Of a stretch of 64,000 bases of DNA, positions 1 through 12,796 are shown piece after piece. Every line of letters starts with the position of its first letter. Position 1 is the stretch's first letter. The DNA lies in contig CM119263.1 of the NCBI GenBank assembly GCA_051294375.1, positions 30,864,053 to 30,928,052 on the forward strand, in the 5' to 3' direction. The notes under the pieces are model-generated. The model made no database searches and was not told where the DNA came from. It saw nothing but the letters and a program-made list of their open reading frames with translations. The stretch is from Paraspadella gotoi. Lineage: Eukaryota; Chaetognatha. The translations under genes were made by a program, and so were the position numbers.

Positions 1-1774
1 ATAACGACATTTTTTCATATTTTTTACTCTCTACGTGTCAAGTTTTCTATTGTTTAAAGTTTGAGTTGTTTTCTCTTAGAATTAGCATGACAGTAGTTTA
101 TCCAAAAATTTTAAATTATTACTATTATTATTCTGTCATTATCAGCATTATCATGATAAATTATAACCATTCGTTTTTTCAGGACAAAAACAAAATTATT
201 TCTCCCCACCGAGGCTTGTCTTGTCATGATCATGTCATTAGATGTCATTATGTGTCATAACTAACGAGTCACACGATCTCGATATGACATTCAGTGTCAT
301 AGAAGGTCCGAGGCTTCCGAATTACATCTTATGACATATCATGAGAGGTTCATGCCCTTTGTACGTCACTCGAGAGCGAAGGATAATCTTATGATAATTC
401 TTAAAACGCACTTTTGATTATAAATAAAATAAAGTCATTTTTAATACATTTTATATTATATTTTCGCTCCCATCGTTTCATTATACCGTTAGTTTTTCGT
501 CCAAAAACTCCATCTTGGGGATGTAATAATACTTTATATAGTTTATTTTATATTACATCCGGAGAGTTTTGTGCTCTGTCCTATTACATCCGTAAGCTCG
601 GCCCCAGGATGTAATAGAGCTTTGTCTTAATTTGGACGAGAATCATCGGTGAGACCCATTTATCCAAACGGACCTACAATTCGTGTTTATTTTTTTTCTT
701 ATAACAAATAAAGAATATATCTTGTTTATTTTTTTTTTTAAATAAAAACTCGTTTGTTACATCGATAATGTTGTTTAAACACTTATGTAGAATAAATGGA
801 ATTCCATACAACCGTTTTTTTTAATTGATGAAAAAAGATGTCTACTAGTCAGATTGAGAATTTAGAAATTTAAAAAAAATATTTAAACCATCATAATTAG
901 TTATCTATATTTATAAAATAGAATGTTTATAATCTGCAGCGGTCCTACCAAGCTTGTTCCATTATTTAGTTGTACTAGAGTTTCGTTCTTTCAGTACTTC
1001 TTCATCCTATCTCTTCGCTCTATGTTCTTTTGTGTCTAATTTAGTTACTCAGCCGCCGTCAAAGATGTCGCTTCGGCCGAGGGACTTCGACATTCTATGA
1101 ACAAAAGACGTCGCGTCCAAAGTTTTTTTTTCAGCTGCTTTGGAAATCAGGTTATTGATTGAAAACTTGTTTAGATTCCTGACGACGGAGCAGCAAAAAA
1201 AAACAATGGGTCTTTGTGTCGTCGATGTTTTCTTTGTTTCGCGGTTCAATTTTCTTATTATTTTTTGTTTTGTTTTTTTTATTTGTTATTTACTGTGTCT
1301 TTGTTTCAGCCATTGTTTTGTCTTTCTTTGCCGTCTCTCATCAGGTCATTCAGTCTCGTTTCTATTTCCTGTTGGCTGTTCTTAGTTCTGTTATTTTTAA
1401 TTTTATTTATAATTTAAGTTATATACGTATTTTTTGATATTTCATAACAAATTTTTCTTAAAGACCTGCTAAACCAAGTAAACTACACCTTTTTTAATTT
1501 CTCCATTATGATTTCAGAATCGTCGGTCAATGCACAATCGGCGCCAAACTGAACTGATTCTTACGCCACATTCCGCCAACGCCAACGTCAAGCTCCAGAA
1601 TTACGTCAACATCAACTCTAGTTTTTGCCACATCGATTCCGACCTCATTTCGCCGCCTTTGCCTCAAGCGTCACGTGTCGGTCTTGTCATGATGTGCCCC
1701 TTAAACGCTGACACCTTCGTCGCCTAATTCGTAGCCTTTGTCATCATCGTCGTCCTTGACGCAACCTCCTCCTC
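1..1774. other. 5' flank of the protrudin-like gene, no gene called
   Basis: AT-rich sequence recurring at 20049-21867 with many small indels. A conserved GC-rich patch near 1050-1110 and the stretch 1515-1725 could be 5' untranslated exons of the downstream gene, because they stay recognisable in both copies and lie just upstream of its ATG. I see no recognisable protein in them, and the short ORFs here are not preserved between the copies. Confidence 0.5.
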
Positions 1775-4700
1775 ATGGCCCCCTCCGCCCTCGAATCGCC
1801 CCCCAAGGCCCCGTCGCCCATCGGGGCTGCGCGCCGCCGCCGTGCCTTGCCGCCCGCCGAATCCCCGAAACTTAGGAACGACGACGACGACAACTCTGTG
1901 GATCTGGAGTCTTTCGTCGAGAACGTGAGGAATTTAAAGAGAATCGCTTCACCTGTCGTCGTCGTCGCGAGATGGACGCTGGAGGTTATGAGGTGAGGCT
2001 GGGAGAGGAAGAGGAGGGGGGATGGACGCGGAGGTTATGAGGTGAGGCTGGGGGGAGGAGGAAGAGGAGGGGGGATGGACGCTGGAGGTTATGAGGTGAG
2101 GCTGGGGGGAGGAGGAAGAGGAGGGGGATGGACGCAGGAGGTTATGAGGTGAGGCTGGGGTGAGGAGGAAGAGGAGGGGGATGGATGCAGAGATATGAGG
2201 TGAGGCTGGGTGGAGGAGGAAGAGGAGGGGGATGGATGCAGGAGGTTATGAGGTGAGGCTGGGGAGAGGGAGAAGAGGAGGGGGCATGGATGCAGGAGGT
2301 TATGAGGTGAGGCTGGGGAGAGGAGGAAGAGGAGGGCATGGATATGCAGGAGGTTATGAGGTGAGGCTGGGGGGAGGAGGAAGAGTAGGAATGGACGCAG
2401 GAGGTTATGAGGTGAGGCTGGGGGAGGAGGAAGAGGAGGGGGGATGGATGCAGGAGGTTATGAGGTGAGGCTGGGAGGAGGAAGAGGAGGGGATGATGCA
2501 GGAGGTTATGAGGAGCTGGTGGAGGAGGAAGAGGAGGGGGATGGATGCAGGAGGTTATGAGGTGAGGCTGGGGGGAGGAGGAGAGGAGGGGATGGATCGC
2601 AGGAGGTTAATGAGGTGAGGCTGGGGGGAGGAGGAAGAGGAGGGGGGATGGAGCAGGAGTTATGAGGTGAGGCTGGGGAGGAGGAAGAGGAGGGGGGATG
2701 GACGCAGGAGGTTATGAGGTGAGGCTGGGGGGAGGAGGAGAGGAGGGGGATGGACGCAGGAGGTTATGAGGTGAGGCTGGGGGGAGGAGGAAGAGGAGGG
2801 GGATGGATGCAGGAGTTATGAGGTGAGGCTGGGGGAGGAGGAAGAGGAGGGGGGATGGATCAGGAGGTTATGAGGTGACGGCTGGGGGGAGGAGGAAGAG
2901 AGGGGGCATGGATGCAGAAGGTTATGAGGTGAGGCTGGGGGAGGAGGAAGAGGAGGGGGATGGATGCAGGAGGTTATGAGGTGAGGCTGGGGGGAGAGGA
3001 AGAAGAGGGGGGATGGAGCAGGAGGTTATGAGGTGAGGCTGTGGAGGAGGAAAGAGAAGGGGGTAATGGACGCAGGAGGTTATGAGGTGAGGCGATGAGG
3101 AGGAGGAAGAGAAGGGGGAGATTAATTTATGAGGTGAGGGTGAAAAGATTATGGGGAATTGAGACTGAGGAGTTAAACGTGAGGATTGGTAAGTGAAAGA
3201 GTTAGAAGTGAATTAGTAATTAAGTAATCGTTGCCGGATTTTACAAATATGAAGATTTAAAGATCTCATTCTAAATTTCATTGTAATCTCTTATCTTTTA
3301 AAATGACTATCTAAATTTTAATTTTAATCTAAATAGTCTCAACTGAAACTACTTATATGAACCTGGATTTTAACATACATGTAGTCTTCAATTCTAAATG
3401 TAATTATAATGTAAATCTACAAAGCTAAACCTCAATATAATCTTAATCTAATCTTAATCCAAATCTAATCCCAAATCTATCCGTTTAAATCTTAATCTAA
3501 TCAAGATTAAAAAAAATCTACATCCCCCCCCCAAAAAAAAACCTTCTAGATGGCACCAGCCTCGTCTGACCCTCAGCCTCCTTCTCGCTCTCAATTCAAT
3601 TTGGTTGAGCGGAAACTTTTTCGGTCTTCATTTGTTCGTCGTCGTTTTCGTCCTCGTGGGCGTCGTCGTCGGCGTCGTCGTCGGCGTCGTCGAGTCCAAG
3701 ACGACGACGACGACGACGACGACGAGGAGGACGCCGGCGGAAAAGGCGGCGATTTATGACGAGTTTAGAAAAAGGTGAGTTATGTTGGTGGGACACGGGG
3801 ATAAGGTTGCGGCCGGAGGGGCGGGGGAAAATTGACCCGTTACTGTCCAAAGTGACTCGACCCAAGGATGGACTTGTGTTTAAGAAAAAAAAGTGACCAG
3901 ACCAAGACGGACCGATGAAACTGACATTTTCAAACTGAATTTACAGCGAAAAAAAAACCTACCTATTTAATTTTTTTTTTGGTCTGAACTAAAAAAAACA
4001 AACTTTTTTTCTGTGCAGTGAAAGAAAGAAAATCTTGTTTATCCTTAGATTACTTTATGATTTTATTTTATTTTCAGTCACTTAGGAGTTCGGTAGCAAC
4101 AAATGGTATTCTTATAATTTTATTACACTTCATTGATATAAAAAGCCGAATAATCAATACTAAGGGGTTGTTAATAAACTTAATTGTGGGAGAATCCTCA
4201 TTAAAAACTTTCACTCACTGTGGTCACTTTTCGATCGCCCAATATTTCTCGCGGGCATTTTTAACCGTTCTCTTAATAACTTTCCCGTGAGAGATTTCAT
4301 GAACAATTTAGTTTTAACCAAGATAACTCTTCAAAAGTGTTTCGCTCGGTCTGAAACTCTGTTTTACGAGTTTCAAACGGACGTTTTATGAAAATATAAG
4401 TTAATAAATTTGATACGACTTTCTTCTTCATAGTCCAGTGGGACTCGCGTTAAACGATTCTACGGTGGGCGAAATACTACGTTCGTCTCCCCGTTAGCAT
4501 AGTATATATCAAACAATTTTCTACACACTGAGTATTGAGTAATTATCTTGTAATGCCTTAACTAAAGACTAACTACTTCCCCCCGTCTTCCACCTCCCCC
4601 CCCGCCTCCAAGCGTCCATCTCATCAACTCCATCGTTCTCTCCATCATCTTCTTCCTCCTTCGCTTCTCCCTCCTCGTCCGCTTCTCCGACGCCCGCTCC

Positions 4701-7262
4701 TCCTTCCGCTTTTTCGCTTCTCTTCTCTTCCTCGGATTTTGTCTTCGCTTCGCCTCCGTCGGCGACGTCGTCGTCGTCGTCGTCAACGTCGTCGCCGTGC
4801 TGGAGTGGAAGAAGCGGTTGATGGAGAAAGATGAAGTGATGGAGGAAGAAGAGGAAGAGGCTATGGGAAAAGATGAGGTCAGACGATTTCAATTTAATTA
4901 TTTTTTTGAAATCAATTATTAAATCTAATGCATGCGAGTAGTTTGCTGATTTTTTTTTAATCTGTTAGTATATATCTATTTGAGAGGGAGAGAGACTATT
5001 TGTGTGTTTTTCAACACTTTTTAAAAATGCTCCATTTTCCAGGTCAACTTACCCTCCTTACCTCAAACTCCATCCTCGGCCGCGGATTCCATATTAACTT
5101 CCCAAGCTGCATCGTCCTCACCATCTCTTCCGCAGCCGACTCCATCCGACACAACAGCAAATCAGTCGACTACATCAGCTTCCGAGGCGACGCCGCCACA
5201 GCAATCGACGGGGAGATTGGCCGGCGTCCAGGATTGGTGGCGGAACCGTCGGAGCGGAGGAGGAGGAGGAGGAGGAGGAGGAGGAGGAGGAGGGGACCAT
5301 TGTTGTCACGGTTGCGACGTCACTTTTGGTCACATCCTCAAGAAAAGGGTCAGTTGATGTTGTTGTTGTTGTGATTGTTGTTGTTTATGTTTAAAATTTT
5401 TAAATGTTTTGGAATCTATTTGATGACTACCTTATTATAATTTGCATGTTGCAGTGATGGAGAATAAGTATGAAACGTGTATATAAATTGGTGTAACAAA
5501 TATAAAATTAAACATTATCCATTCTAATATCCTTGCCCCTTACTTTTGACCTCCATAATTTTTTGTTTTGTTTTACACTGTTTAAACATATATTTTTAAC
5601 ATTTTTACATTAACGCTGTCATGGTTATTCATTATGTTAATAGTGTTATTGGTATTGAAAAAAAAAGAATATTCGATTAACGTTTTAAGAACTTTGTTTT
5701 AAAGTTATAACATTTCATTTTATAACATTTCATGTTTTTGATGTTTTTGTTTTTGTGTATTATTTTTGATTTTTATGATATTAACATCTGATCTTTGAAC
5801 GTTCTTGAACGTTATATTTTATAGTTTTTTATGAATTAGTTCATAACATTAAAAATATGAAATATTACATCTTTATCAGTGTAGTTTTATTTTACTGTTT
5901 TACTGTCTTTTACGCTGTTATTTATACCGTTACCCTTCCAGTCTTTTTAATCTGTTGTTGATATCATTACTGTTATTTAAAAAAAAGCATGACTTTACAA
6001 CTAAGTATAAATTAAAATTATACCCGAGTACTGAGGAGTTATGAGCAAGTCAAACATGATTACGACAGTCCGACGGACAAACAGACGGACGACCGACTTA
6101 AAAATGAGTTTTTTTGCCCAACACAGTTGTTTCTTGTGATTATAATTTTAATTCTCCATCCCATCCTCTCGAAAGTTAAATTGTTAAATTGACTTATCTT
6201 TTAATCTCATTTGCATGTTGCAGTGACCGGAATTATTCAATCGTTAGCTTAAGTAACGTTGATATATTATAACTGTTTTCAATTTTAAAAAATAATCATT
6301 GGGCAACATGAATTAATCATGTTATTATGGAACATATTTATATTTTTGCGAAATTTATGGAAAAAATTATACTTTTACTCTTGTATTTTTGTAAAGGAAT
6401 ATAATTTTCTGTAAATTCTCACGTTTCACTTTGACGCTAAGATAGAACAAAAGAGTATTGGGAATTCTAACAGGAATTCGAAGGTAATTTGTGTCAGATT
6501 CCTTTGATCCAAAGGAATCCCTAAAGGTTTATAAAGATTATCTTGCGTTTTTTTGGAAATGCTAGTGGTTCAGCCTTTTTTTACTATGGTACGTTATATA
6601 TTTATGTTAAATTGTATTCTACAATCCCACTTTTCATTAAGAGAGTTACTGTGTAAGTTTAAATTCGAAAGTTGTCACACCTAATAATAAGTTACCCGCT
6701 TATAGTTTTTGGCTTAAATGTTATTTCATATCAAAATAATTTTCTCGCTTTCCTGCAGCATTACTGCCGCCACTGCGGAGAACACTTTTGCTACAACTGC
6801 TGCAACCAACACGTCCCTCGTTACTTCTTCGGAGCTACTGGTAATAATGTTAAGGATATATATACATCTCTATTCGAAATTATAGATCCCATTCAAATTT
6901 TCCCGCCTTTTTTTTAAAATTCAGCTCCGGCGGCCAAAACGGAAACCGTCGTCGTTTGTCGTCGATGTTACGAATTTTTGAAGGACAAGTTCGACTCGAA
7001 CGAAAATTCGGTTTTGCGAAGTTCGGATTCTACGAAATCCGGAAATAACGAAGAATCTCGATCGAACGACGATTCCGTCGTGGATGTCATTTGCGACGTC
7101 GTCGTCGTCGACGCCAGCCTTAATTCCGCGCCAGGCGATGGAATAAAGATCAATTCCAGTCCTAAGGATGCGATCAAACTAGATTCCGGTTCGAAAGAAT
7201 GTGAATCGAACCCGAAAGATGCGATCAAACTCGATACTGAATTGAAAGACAGAGATAAATAA
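1775..7262 (+). CDS. ZFYVE27: Protrudin-like FYVE-domain membrane protein (copy A, 6 exons)
   Basis: Exons read as 1775-1992, 3550-3774, 4613-4877, 5043-5348, 6759-6840 and 6925-7262. All introns are GT..AG and the phases join cleanly to 477 residues. Residues about 50-110 carry LESFVENVRNLKR and then RWHQPRLTLSLLLALN, matching protrudin's first hydrophobic block (an RW..P..SLL..L.LN pattern). Exon 3 (149-236) adds further hydrophobic segments and an acidic tail. The FYVE zinc finger has CxxC pairs at C324/C327, C341/C344, C349/C352 and C377/C380. It includes KKRHYCRHCG and the stretch VPRYFFGATAPAAKTETVVV, close to the vertebrate VP...GATAP.A..ETV.VC pattern, and like protrudin lacks the WxxD motif. 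In animals protrudin sits in ER membranes, contacts late endosomes and promotes kinesin-dependent transport and neurite growth. Odd points: poly-Thr in exon 2, 12 glycines before the FYVE, an extra 93-residue tail with two PKDAIKLD repeats, and no visible FFAT motif. A short exon between exons 2 and 3 could be missing. Family assignment is strong; exon 3 is less sure. Confidence 0.82.
1978..3118 (+). repeat. ~50-bp minisatellite in protrudin intron 1 (copy A)
   Basis: About 22 head-to-tail units. Each contains GGAGGTTATGAGGTGAGGCT followed by a purine stretch (GGAGGAGGAAGAGGAGGGG). The first unit overlaps the last bases of coding exon 1 and its splice donor (ATGAG|GTGAGG at 1988-1998), so every unit re-copies the 5' splice site. 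Small indels vary between units. One strand is almost pure purine. Confidence 0.95.
3119..3549. other. Rest of protrudin intron 1
   Basis: AT-rich intron tail. From 3420 to 3510 it is a loose run of AATCTAATCTTA-like hexamers, followed by C and A homopolymers and the acceptor CTTCTAG at 3543-3549. No gene is seen. Confidence 0.6.
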
Positions 7263-9744
7263 ATTGATTGCCTTTCATTTGTACGATTCTTGATTAAGAA
7301 TTATTGTTCATAAATCTGGATAATAAATGCTTGTTACACGTTTTCTTATCTTTATAATTTAAGTAAGTAAACTAACTACGAATAAACTGAGAAAGAATCT
7401 CCCAATGTTACAAGTTTGTGACTTTCTTAATAAAATTAGTTTATGAAGACGTGAGTCTTTTTTATTATTGATCTTTTTCAGTCTGTGTACAATACTACGT
7501 ATAATCGGATCGATTTATAATAGTCACAACTTTTAAGTCTTGATAACAAACTCACAAAGGCTATTATTGTCACGCTACAGAATTACAAAAGTTTATTGTT
7601 GACTGGTCGAGCCTTTCCAGACGTCTGGTCTTTTCTTTGCCAGAGAAATTTAAGATTTTTTAATTCAAAGTCAAGGTTCGTTTTTAATTTAAGCAATTCA
7701 ATAATGATCATAAACAGTTCACTCGCCAGATACATGATTTCCCAATTCCCTCCAAATAGCATTTAAAGTGAATCGACGGTTCGTAACTTTTACCACATTT
7801 TGTCCAGAAAAACAAATTCATGGTTTCGTACCAAGATGGAAAAAAAAATTGTCGCGGTTACTTTCCAGCAATTTTTCAGCATTTTAATGTAAGAATCGAA
7901 AAACATAATTTAAATATTAAGAAATTTTGGCTTCTTGTGATTCATATGAGCTGTATCTTATTTATGTATGACAAAAAATATAAGAGTTTTATGCAAAAGA
8001 AAATAAGTTGTTTAAAAAAATGCTTCCTTCTTTTTTATCTTTTTCATATCTACATTAATTAATTTCCGGTTCATTTTTATTACTTTTTTATTATTTTTAT
8101 TATTTTTTTAGTTAAACCGTTATTATTAAAAATCCTTGCCTTTTCTCAGTCTCATATAAAATGGTTATTGTATCATCTCTATTAGGATAGATTCAAGGAT
8201 GAATCTTAATTCAAATGTTAAAAAAAAACGATATTAAAAATATATTAATGCTGTAGATGCTCCAGAATATTTTTTTTATATTATAAAGTATGAATAAAAG
8301 TTATAAGGCTCCGAGTAACCTTTCTGTGAATAAAGTTATTATTTTTATTTATCTTTGGATTTTGTTGAAGGGATCATCATATTATGCAGCAATAATGCAA
8401 GCCTTTTTTACTTTATAGGGGATCAATCCTTTTTATTGCCTGCCAAAGACCTTTTTTTTTTAAATTTTATAAAAAATATTATGTTAAAGATATAATATTA
8501 ATAATAATATGAATAATCCTCTTGATCAAAAAGAGGTAAAAACAGTTAGAGATAACCTTTTTTGGAAGTAATTGTATGAAATAAATAATTTTATGCTGTT
8601 GAGAAATAATATTATATTATATATTAAAACCTATTTAACAGTTAAAAAATATATTTGATAATAAAATTAACCGATTTTTCCTAACCGCGACAATTTTTTT
8701 TTCCATCATGGTATTCAGTCGAATGTCTGTCACTAGTTTTTATCATGGAAATTCTTAAAAGTTCCAACAAGCCTAAGTATCACAGATTTCGTTCTTAGCC
8801 GTCGAAACAAAAAGTTTTTAAAAGCGACAGAACAAGACTAAGAAAAAAAATCTCTCCAGATTTATATCACGATATGAATAGAAACGAGAACCAATTCTGA
8901 CTTAACGACGTCATTACTATTAACATCGTTAATAAAACTAACGATTCAGACTCGGAGGTTGTTGGGGGCTCGTCGTCGTAGAAGGGGCGGAGAGGATTGG
9001 GGTAGGCAATGGAGTATTGCAGATGAGGAAGGCAGGAGTTGCAGATGGGATGGGCAATGGAGAATTGCTGATTACAATCGGAAAGCAACGGGTGTCAAAA
9101 GATCTTTATCTAAAAAAAAGTAAATTTATAATTTATTTTTACTTTAATAATCGTGAAACGCGTGGGCGAGAAACGTAAACAATAACAATAAAACAAAAAT
9201 TATAACAACAACACAAACTAAAACAACAACAACAACAACAGTCCCAGCAAAGGATATATATCCGCATGAATGAGAACCAAAGACCAAAACACGAACTCTT
9301 TCACAAACTGGTCGACAACAAAAACAACAACAACCACCAAGTTTTTCACCGTCGACTTCATCCCTACTCTCACCCAACTACTCTCACCTCACACTCCGTG
9401 AATCAGCCAGGCGTGAATTAACTCGCGGCGGGTGAAATGAAAAGGCAGGCGCTGAATGGACAGCTCGAGTGGGCAGGACGAGCGGGCAGGCCGAGGCAGG
9501 CGTGACGGGCAGACATATTGAAATTTAATCTTTTCATGAAACTTTATCTCGAGTCGGAATTACTTTTTTTATATTCATAAGCTTCTATTTTTTTTTAATT
9601 AAAAAAGATTTAAAAAATTAAAAACAGTTTAATTATTTTTAATTTACTCTACTGTTGAGTCATAATTTTTTGATGACGTAAAACTGGCATTTTTCTCAAA
9701 ATGACACAATAATACTTGTCCGCTAATGATTATTGTAAATATCC

Positions 9745-10075
9745 CAAAATGACGCCAGGACCTTCCCTATTAATTCCGTTTAATGCCCTTCCCTTCTAAT
9801 GCCGCGATGCCCTTTCCCTCAATAGAATGTCGCAATGCCCTTCCCTTCTAATGGCGTGATGCCCTCCTCCGTCCCTCAAATGACGCAATGCCCTTCCCTT
9901 CTAATGCCGTGATGCCCTTCCCCCTCTCTCGAATGACACAATGACCTTCTTTTCTAAAGTCGTTATGCCCTACCCCCTCTCTCAAATGACGCAATTACCT
10001 TCCCTTCTAATGCCGCGATGCCCTTCCGCCCCCTCAAATGACGCAATGCTCCTTTTCAACCTTTAATGACGCAAC
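9745..10075. repeat. ~55-bp tandem array
   Basis: About six imperfect units of the form ATGACGCAATGCCCTTCCCT followed by TCTAATGCCGTGATGCCCTT and a C/T-rich spacer. It recurs in copy B at about 33850-34170. Confidence 0.85.
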
Positions 10076-11056
10076 TGATGACAAATCCTTAACTCTTGTT
10101 TGTTTATCTTTCAGACGACAAAGGAAAAGAGAGAAAATCTTCCAGACGACAAAGGAAAGAAAAAAAAAAAGAATAAAAATCAGAAGAGGATATATTTGGC
10201 TTTGGTGACTCTTTTTTCCGCGCGCGAATGCAAATGAGGATTTCGCGATGCAAATGCGGAATTAAGAGGAAAACAATGAAATGCGTTGTAGAGTCATGCG
10301 TCCTTGCATCTTTTTTGGGGCGGAATTTACTTCTGCCGTTCGTAGCGCGGGAAAAAAATCCTTTGATATATTTGTATACTATTTTTCATTATGTTTCGAC
10401 TTAACTCTTTTTATTAATATTACGCTAATAATTAAGATTAATTATTAAAAAAAGGGGGGGGGAGAACGAAAGAAGCGACATCTACTGTTGTTTCCCGATT
10501 CCCTTTTTTTTAAATTATTTCTTAGAGAAAAAGAAAGAAATCTTCTTAAGATCGAACAAAGTCACGTGATCTTAAAAAATCTTCGATCGAGCGCCACTTT
10601 ATTAAAAATATTAATATATTTGATAAAAACTAACCAAATTATTTATAAAAGTTGTTAATTGTAAAATTAACTTTAAATAATTATTGAATAAAAAAAATGA
10701 AAAGTTTTAGTTTAAGTGTTTCTCTAAGTTTTGATTACAAATATTCAATTAAAATAATTAAAATTATACATAATTAAAATCATTTTTAAAATATTTATAT
10801 TCGAAGAAAGCAGTCGTAATTTGTTGACGGAATTTTAATTTTAATTATAAATATGCTATTTTAATAATAGGTAGTAATCACCATAGATATAATAGATTAT
10901 TTAATTAAATGATCGTTTGACTGCAAATGGGCGCTCCCTCATGATTCAAATGACTTTCTCTCCCTTTTTGTTTACGTAATGGGAATTTCCTATTTGAATA
11001 ATGAGACGCGAAATTAGAGCGAGAGAGTGTTGTGTTACGTGATCGGTTGTGTGTGA

Positions 11057-11058
<2 letters not shown>

Positions 11059-11151
<93 letters not shown>

Positions 11152-11202
11152 TGAAAAAAGGTGAGGCGCATTAGAGATGAAGCAATGTTAGTGACGATTG
11201 TT

Positions 11203-11291
<89 letters not shown>
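11059..11291. repeat. Two (AG)n microsatellite tracts
   Basis: Near-perfect AG runs at 11059-11149 and 11204-11291, separated by about 55 unique bases. The copy B equivalents (35155-35530) are broken by many other bases, as expected for uncorrected sequence in a low-complexity run. Confidence 0.95.
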
Positions 11292-11295
<4 letters not shown>

Positions 11296-11669
11296 TAGTT
11301 TAGAAGCGATGAAAGGAGTTCCCCTTTTCACTGGAAAGGTGAAGTCGTGAACGATCGCAAAAACTTTTTTATTTTTCTCCTTGAACATCATTTCATTTGA
11401 CGCTGTACTGTTAAATAAATTACAGAAATGGTCACAGCCAACAGATGTATCATAAGCGCTTCGAAATGTTAGCCTTTCGCTTCCTCTTTATATTACGTAT
11501 AAAATGATCACTCATGGCCAATATTTTTGTTCATCAGGTCTTTTCAAAAAATCAATTAAACAAACAACTAAACGATTCTTCATTTCATCGCCTCACTCTT
11601 GACCAACGACTCTTCACACCTCACCTCACTTCACAGTCCTTACCTTTTCCCCCCCTGACCCCAAATACC

Positions 11670-12796
11670 ATGAACGTAGTCCCGCGTTGCAGCGGAGATT
11701 CCGTCCTGCGTTGCATCTTTGACCGAATCGACGGTGACCGCAATGGAGTAGTCACTCTGCCAGAATTCTTGCTCTTTGCCGTGAAAGAATTGAAGCTTTA
11801 CTCTTTGGACGGTGAGAGACTCAGAGGCAACTTCGCTGTGATAGACGAAGACGGGAGCGGCGGGTTGGACTTTCGAGAATTTCAAAAGGTAAGGAATAAT
11901 TGGGTGAAGAAAAGTGAGTGAAGGAGAGAGTTAACGTCGAAGATAATTTGAAATGTTTGAAGAAATTGCATTCGAAATTATTATCAATTAACGAAACTCA
12001 AAAGTTGTACAATTGTTTTAAAGATTTATTGATAATCACTTACAAATTAGGGTTAATGATTAGAGTAGGGATTAAGGTTGTAGATTAGGTCTGAAGAAAC
12101 GGAAATGGGCCACTTTCGGAAAATAATGCTTAAAATTGTTTCATCCATTCATTTTTCAATTTTCCTTTTCTTTTCCTTTTCCCTTATTTTTCCTTTTTCC
12201 TCTCTTCTCTTTTTCATTTTTAATCTGATTTTCTTAAATCCCCTCCTCTTTCCTCTCTATTCATTTATTCCTCATATTTCCTACCTTTCTTTTCCCTCTC
12301 TTTTTCCTTTAACCTTCCTTTTTCTTTACCCTTTCTTTTCCCTCTCTTTTTCCTTTAACCTTCCTTTTTCTTTACCCTTTCTTTTCCCTCTCTTTTTCCT
12401 ATCACCTTCCTTTTTCTTTACCCTTTCTTTTCCCTCTCTTTTTCCTATCATCTTCCTTTTTCATTAACCTTTCTTTTCCCTCTCTTTTTCCTCTCACCTT
12501 CCTTTTTCTTTAACCTTTATTTTATCTCTCTTTTTCCTATCACCCTCCTTTTTCTTTAACCTTTCTTTTTCCTCTTCTTCCTCTCTTTTATCCAACGCCA
12601 GTTTCTTCAAGATAACGTCATTAACGTTGACGACCAAAAGTCAAGGAGAGGAGGAAGAGGAAGAGGAGGAAGAGGAGGAGGGGACAGAACGACGACTTTG
12701 GAAAGCGCCCTCTATATTTACGTCAGACAACAAATCAAAGCCCATCGAAACAACAACAACGACAACAACGATAGGTTGTCAATTTTTGAAATTTAA
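11670..12796 (+). CDS. Small protein with two EF-hands (copy A, 2 exons)
   Basis: Exon 1 is 11670-11888 (donor AAG|GTAAGG) and exon 2 is 12602-12796 (acceptor GCCAG), joining in phase 0 to 136 residues. Two canonical calcium-binding loops are visible: DGDRNGVVTLPE at about residues 26-37 and DEDGSGGLDFRE at about 59-70, each with acidic or polar residues at positions 1, 3 and 5, Gly at 6 and Glu at 12. Exon 2 adds an Arg/Gly stretch (RRGGRGRGGRGGG) and an amphipathic segment around YIYVRQQIKAHR. The reading frame is open back to an ATG at 11514, which would add 52 residues; I prefer 11670 because the upstream stretch is low complexity. The protein is probably a calcium sensor or buffer, since two active loops normally pair into one lobe, but I cannot name the family. 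The C-terminal half is less certain than the EF-hand exon. Confidence 0.7.
12170..12595. repeat. Pyrimidine-rich ~45-bp tandem array in the EF-hand intron
   Basis: Seven or more imperfect units built on CCTTTCTTTTCCCTCTCTTT followed by TTCCT..ACCTTCCTTTTTCTTTA. It fills the intron up to the acceptor at 12600. The pyrimidine bias may serve as an oversized polypyrimidine tract. The copy B equivalent is 36420-36830. Confidence 0.85.

Larger units (their letters stand above)
7263..11513. other. Intergenic region between protrudin-like and EF-hand genes (copy A)
   Basis: AT-rich, with AATAAA-type polyadenylation signals just after the stop (for example near 7321). No gene is supported; all ORFs are short and change frame in copy B. 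It contains a tandem array at 9745-10075 and two (AG)n tracts at 11059-11149 and 11204-11291. Confidence 0.6.

Noticed and set aside
1978-3118. CRISPR-like repeat array
   Set aside because: Units are directly adjacent with no unique spacers, and the context is a eukaryotic intron.
4562-4892. Acidic Asp/Glu-rich minus-strand ORFs
   Set aside because: They are the antisense of protrudin exon 3, whose plus-strand frame joins both neighbouring exons in phase.
10905-11391. Leu-Ser and Arg-Glu repeat ORFs over (AG)n/(CT)n tracts here and at many other places
   Set aside because: They are translations of dinucleotide repeats, which stay open in several frames on both strands. No flanking coding signal supports them.
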